This document shows positions 59,346 to 64,000 of a DNA stretch of 64,000 bases, piece by piece (the first letter of the stretch is position 1; each line of letters begins with the position of its first letter). Under the pieces are notes generated by a model. The model was not told the DNA's origin. It worked only from the letters and a program-made list of their open reading frames with translations, and made no database searches. A program made the translations under genes and the position numbers. The stretch spans positions 238,926-302,925 of the forward strand of contig MU130348.1 in the NCBI GenBank assembly GCA_015039465.1, given 5' to 3'. The DNA is from Phlegmacium glaucopus. Lineage: Eukaryota > Basidiomycota > Agaricomycetes > Agaricales > Cortinariaceae.

Positions 59346-60960
59346 TTTCAACCTCATTCGCCCCTCAGATTAATCATAGGTATATTCATGGCCTGGGGTT
59401 GCAGGCGTGACCTTGGACGATTTGCGGAATAAATCGAAAAGGAAAGTCGGGTCTTACGGTGAATGGAGGTGAACGTTGGCTGCGAAGAATAAGATCGTAG
59501 CTTGCCAGTGACGCAGGCCCAAAGGTACTTAACCTAATATCTACTCCTCACCGCCCTCTATCATCTCACCACTGAAAACGACCCTCTCCCATACAAATAG
59601 GATGTTACAAGTACTACACGCCAGCTAAACCTCTCCTACCACACTCAGACCGTTCTTCAGCTCATACCTGCAAGACGATTGTGCGCTACATATACCCAGA
59701 AGATCGTAAACGAAAGGTTAGTTCAAAAGCACATTAGCACATATACAGCAACTTACTGCGTTTAATCGTAGACCCACCGTGTGTGTGTGATTTTTTCACA
59801 TAACAGGGACAGCCATATGAGCTTAGTAGATATTGCCTTCAAATTTCTTCTTCGAATACTCAATTGAGTCAATACATTGTCTTCGGTATTTTCCCTTTAT
59901 TCCTTTACGCTCCCTTATCGTATACCAAGTCATCTAAAGATGTTCGAGCCTTAGGGAAGGGTCAGTCCAGTTCAAAGGAACAATCTATGACCGTCTGCAG
60001 CATCTATTCAACATTGTTCATCCTCCCGCACTTCAAGTTATGGGGTCGAGATGGTACCGGTTGATCAGGTGTCAATCATCAGAAAAGTGATATTTCAAAC
60101 GTATCCTAGATTCGACGTTGTTTGAATCCGTTGAATAGAGGTGAGCTGATGTCGAAACGAGAAAAAAAACGAGTCAATAACTCACCTTTCGTCTACTAGA
60201 TCCAATGAAACAACCGTGTCGACGGTGTCTTCATCTGTGCCACATATCAACAACAGACTAGGCCTCTTTCATCGCATCCAAAGCTTCATCAAGATGGAGT
60301 CGAGATGATAGTGTTAATCAGGTGTTAATCGTCAGGAAAGCGATATTCAAAACCTACCGTAGATTAGATGTTGTCCGAATCCATTGAATAGAGGTGAGCT
60401 GATGTCGAAAATAAAATAAAACGAGCCAATATCTCACCTTTCGTCTACTAGATCCAATGAAACAACCTTGTCGTCACCTGTGCTACTATATCAACAACGG
60501 GGTTAGGCCTCCTTCATCACATCCAACGGTTAATTAATGGGTGTTACCCCTCCAACAGCGTCAACGAACGATTTATGTTCCGTTCGTTGAATCTGTCGTT
60601 TTTATGATTCGAGTTGGTAACTAGGCGTTCGAATCTAACAGAGGTGGGTTTATGTCAAAAATTGGAAGCCAGTAGCTCACTTGCCGTCAGAGTATCTCAT
60701 GGTATCACTATGATCATCTTTTTGGTGACAGGTTTCAATGATGGAAGGTAGTCTGAGGCCAGGTTTACCTTGGAAAACTCGGTTACCCAAAATAAGACAA
60801 GTTGCATAACCATCTTCTCCTCAAACTAGTTAGCATGTATACATGGCGATGCAATTCTACCTGATCAAAAATCGGATTATGATTATGACAGCGACAGTTT
60901 GTTAAGATCATCACGAACTTCAAGCTTTTATCTCAGTCACTGTATTTTATATGATGCTAG
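59346..60960. repeat. Unit spacer U10
   Basis: Full U layout: decayed block 59400-59520, conserved block 59660-59720, GTGTGTGTG bases near 59780, modules at about 60065-60290, 60310-60520 and 60540-60690, with AGGTGAGCT near 60139 and CTCACC near 60181. No intact gene. Confidence 0.55.
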
Positions 60961-60965
60961 ACTCT

Positions 60966-60973
60966 TATATAAA
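60966..60973 (+). promoter_or_regulatory. TATA box of T10
   Basis: TATATAAA, 53 nt before the T10 ATG. Confidence 0.6.
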
Positions 60974-61018
60974 GCAAGGGTCAGAGATGCAATAAGTCAT
61001 TAAAACAGACACGAGGTC

Positions 61019-62637
61019 ATGAAGCTAAATCTTGGAGACTTTGCCATTATTGCGTTTTATCTCGAAGGCTTTCTCTATGGTAAGATATTTTTTCTACAAC
61101 TTTCACGGCACCTGCTAAAGAAGTATAATATTAACCTGTCCCAGGAGTATATTCTGGCATATTCGCCATATATTTACAAGACCACTGGACATCGAACAAA
61201 GGCACCGACAAGAGAAATGTCATTTTCTATGCTCTGTGTGCTCTATATATGCTCTCTGTTGTCAACAAGGGGTACGCAGCACTGGAGAAAAAGACATGAT
61301 GTTGTTTTTAGGTGCTAAATGGACTGGGAAATTGAAATCTGAAGTCGCTTTGTCGTCAAAGTTTCTGGTTGCCAAGTTATGGCCACTTTTGTACTTTGGA
61401 GGAGAAAATTTTGACCCCCAATTTTTTCAAATTTTCTGGACCTCTTTTGTCGTTCTGCACACTTTTCAAAAAAAAAAACCAGCCTTTTGGACCCCTCCCC
61501 TCCCCCAAAATTTCCTTATATGGTAAGTCAACAAGGACCCATGGGAAAAACTTCGGAGTTGAATTTTTCGATCTCCCAGCCATTTCTAAGCCCAAAAACA
61601 ACATAATGTCCTTAATCAATTTTTGCTTACCCCTTGGTTGTCAACGTTGTGGTTGATATAATGATTTCCATTGTTTCAGTTAGTACCAATTTCATCGGTA
61701 ACAATAACCATCTTTTTTTTTATACTTTCTCTTTTGCAGAATACAAGGGCATCCCTCGACATAGCCATTGTTCAAGGCACAATAGCTGGTTGCGCCGATT
61801 TCATAGCTCAATCTGTCTTAGTATGTATAATCTACTACGCCTATCATTTATTGTATTCATGCAAATCTCAAAGATCTACCGTTGCTGGATTGTGTGGGGC
61901 CGCAATATCTGTGTCGTGATCCTTCCTTCAATCTCAGCAATTGTATTCTTAGGTCAGTCAAGCTATCTTACTTGACTGACTAATTTTGAGTTATTGCCTC
62001 TAGTTACGTGGCTAGTGGCTAACAGCTCACAGTACATTCTCTCAGACCAAGTTGTGGATCCCGCCTGGGCGAATTGGCTGGGTGTGGGAAGTGTTGCCAT
62101 GTCCATTACTGTGAATGCTTTGGTGACAGGCTTAATCATCTTCAAGCTCTTCAATCTGTACCGTGAAGTTAAATCCACCTCGAACGACCACACTTTGGGT
62201 GCCACTGGCGGGAGCAGGATTCGTACTGTCATATTCATGCTCATTGAATCTGGCATGATGTTGTTTTCAATCCAATTGGCTCTGTTCGTTATTACCATTG
62301 TGTTGACCGACATTACCGATAAGGTTTTTGATATCATTGTTGCTATCTACCAAATGCTCAATGTGATTACAATATCGGTCATTGCTACTTCTTTCTTTAA
62401 CTGATAACATGATCTTTCTAGGGTATAACGCCTACAATCATGGTGGTGCGGGTCTCAATGGGATTGTCGTTCCACGACAAGCAATCCATGATACGATCTA
62501 CTAGTACTACCGGGAGCTTGCGCTTTGTGGCTAACAATCCAAATCCAATTCCGGAGATGGGAGATGTCGATATCGTGAACAGAGACGACAATATTGGCGT
62601 TCGACTAAGCGATGAAATCCAGATGGTAGATAGATGA
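61019..62637 (+). pseudogene. T10: seven-transmembrane gene disrupted by a MITE in exon 2
   Basis: Exons are 61019-61079, exon 2 in two parts (61145-61265 and 61645-61678), 61740-61820, 61874-61952, 62004-62362 and 62422-62637. The two exon 2 parts add up to 155 nt, exactly the length in T1, T5, T8 and T9, and every other exon is open. The only lesion seen is therefore the inserted element. Exons 1-2 are of the T1/T5/T8/T9 type (MKLNLGDFAIIAF), while exons 3-6 are of the T7 type (loop NSSQYILSDQVVDPAWANW). The gene is thus a chimera joined in or near intron 2. Some product could survive if the insert were spliced out, but no such signals are obvious. Confidence 0.85.
61266..61636. mobile_element. 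hAT-like MITE, 371 bp, with 8-bp target site duplication
   Basis: The insert starts CAAGGGGTA and ends TACCCCTTG, perfect 9-bp terminal inverted repeats. The similarity continues imperfectly for about 70-80 bp inwards (GACATGATGTTGTTTTTAGG against GACATTATGTTGTTTTTGGG on the other strand). The 8 bp GTTGTCAA occur on both sides (61258-61265 and 61637-61644) but once in the uninterrupted gene copies. Eight-base duplications and CA-G-rich ends are typical of the hAT superfamily (family knowledge). No transposase is encoded, so it is non-autonomous. I saw no second copy in the window. Confidence 0.88.
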
Positions 62638-62732
62638 TCACATAGAACACCTAGAACGACATCTTGTAGATATCGCACATTAGACTGTGGTCAAGCGTGG
62701 GAAGGACTTCACATCTTTTACAACGCTGTCAG
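62638..62732. repeat. 3' flank of T10
   Basis: Matches the T7 flank (GTCAAGCGTGGGAAG, CTTTTACAACGC) for about 90 bp, then stops abruptly at the start of the inverted arm. Confidence 0.6.
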
Positions 62733-64000
62733 CAGGCCTATGGTAGAATTGAAATGTCGCTTTTCTGATGATTAACACCCGGTCAACACTTCTATCTCGA
62801 CCTCATCAACATTTGAAGGAAGACGAACGATCCTGAGCAGATGACGATATAAGGTTGTTATCGATTGTCACTTTAGTTGGGTCGATCTTTCCCCATGCTC
62901 TAACATCTTTTGAAGGCCATTTACGACTTGATATATGATAAGGGAGTGTAAAAAGAAAACGGTGGGTGGGAGAGAAGATGCTAAAGAGAATGTAGTGAGT
63001 ATTTGAAGACTAAATTTGAGTATGAAACGTACTAAGGTCGTATGGCTGTCCGGCTAGGTGTAAAAATGTGCTAACACACAAGCAGTGGTCTACGATTAAA
63101 CGCAGTAAGTTACTGTATGCGCGTTAATGTGAATTTGACCTGACCTTTTGTGGTCAATCTTTCTGTGTATATGTAGTGCACCATCGTCTTATAGGTGTTG
63201 GTTGAAGGGATAAGTAAGAATGGTCTGAGTTTGATTCAGCGGTGAAATGAACAGAGGGTGGTGAGTTTACGTTGGCGAGGAGATATTGGGTTTAGTACCT
63301 TTGGACCTGCGTCACTGACAGCCACGCACTTCTTCGCAGCCCTCGTCACGTTCATCCGCCACAAGGCCTGGCTTCTCTATCCTTTTCGGTCTATCCAGCA
63401 TATTGTCCAAGGTAGCGCCTACCACGAACCCCAGTCCCAATAATATGATATAAAACTTGTGATTGATGAGTCGTGAATGAGGTTGTTGGTGGTGGTGGCC
63501 AGTTCGTTGGATAGCGGCTGGTAAGAGGTAAGCAGTGACGGGAAAAATCAACGACCGACCCCAAGGACTTGAAGATTCCATATTTCATTACTATAATATA
63601 GTGCTTATGCCATGGGTGTACTCGGAATGGAAGACAGACAGTACTTGAATCAATAACAGGAGAACACGAGTTGGCTCTCAGGAAGCTAACAAATACAGTA
63701 GACCTGAGTAAGATGTTTTCGACAATGACGAGTCTTTCGGACTCTTTTCCCACGCTTGATCAAGTGATTATCTATCCACCCCGCACATGGTGATATCGGT
63801 AGTGAATGAATGAAGGGTTTAGCATGATAGGAGTGACTTGAACCTTTGACTTACCCGTACTTTCATAAATCCACAACAAATCCAGCAGTACCATCGACCT
63901 GTATTCGTCACCAACCAGCAGTGCTACTTGGCCCACCGAACCGATGTTCTAGATCAATAATGATGGGAACCTACTGGCTAGAGTCCACTACTCGTGGTGT
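62733..64000. repeat. Inverted repeat, arm 2
   Basis: Reverse complement of 35674-36922, continuing to the window edge and perhaps beyond. Here U-type sequence is read in the opposite direction to the rest of the array. An open plus-strand frame near 63300-63420 (GPASLTATHFFAALVTFIRH) keeps what seems to be the original coding frame of the block that is frameshifted in most U spacers. Near 63850-63970 is a C-type piece whose minus strand reads GQVALLVGDEYRSMVLLDLL. I cannot name either. Confidence 0.8.

Noticed and set aside
61236..61656. Open frames inside the MITE (for example 61369-61656)
   Set aside because: Low-complexity Phe, Lys and Pro reading without similarity to a transposase; they run from the host exon into the insert.

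Overview
The window looks like a stretch of an agaricomycete (mushroom-forming basidiomycete) genome. The genes have many short GT-AG introns of about 50-65 nt. One recognisable family is the N-terminal half of a fungal group III (Nik1/Os-1 type) hybrid histidine kinase. The other is a seven-segment membrane protein with the IYRCWIVWG motif, which I recall from uncharacterised agaricomycete proteins (memory, not a search). There is no bacterial operon structure, and I saw no tRNA, rRNA or CRISPR array. Two runs of N (9240-9339 and 55606-56198) show a draft assembly.

Almost everything is one repeat unit amplified about eleven times and then scrambled. A full unit, left to right, holds four blocks. 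H is a minus-strand, intron-containing, truncated histidine kinase fragment (N-terminal exon plus about five HAMP repeats, no kinase or receiver domain). U is about 1.5 kb of spacer with two or three tandem modules carrying AGGTGAG/CTCACCT arms. T is a plus-strand six-exon gene for a 7TM protein of 312-319 residues, usually with a TATATAAA box 52-56 nt before its ATG. D is a 0.6 kb downstream spacer with a second, diverged relic of the kinase N-terminal exon. H fragments lie at 1-1440, 4941-7028, 10966-13020, 16601-17664, 20121-21980, 25506-27690, 37434-39520, 42570-44800, 45727-46842, 49150-51240 and 57290-59345. All look like pseudogenes.

Six T genes read through intact after splicing: 3079-4300, 14712-15951, 23629-24866, 33760-35005, 41204-42441 and 52905-54127. 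Two are full length but broken: 29103-30343 (frameshift in exon 2) and 61019-62637 (exon 2 split by a 371-bp hAT-like MITE with an 8-bp target duplication). Three are 3' remnants fused to H fragments: 7029-7728, 17665-18279 and 46843-47073. The T copies are nearly identical in membrane segments and cytoplasmic parts, but differ in the two predicted extracellular loops between TM4-TM5 and TM6-TM7, as expected of a diversifying receptor-like family.

Larger rearrangements sit on top of the array: a colinear duplication of about 7.6-13 kb with 54-59.5 kb, another of about 18-21 kb with 46.9-50.4 kb, and inverted arms of about 1.25 kb at 35674-36922 and 62733-64000. Segments around 8.2-10.9, 18.3-20.1, 47.1-49.1, 32.5-32.9 and 54.1-57.3 kb carry fragments I could not name.

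The most interesting reading is a lineage-specific, still evolving array of orphan 7TM genes, co-amplified with antisense-oriented sensor-kinase HAMP fragments. Whether the two are functionally linked cannot be decided from sequence alone.
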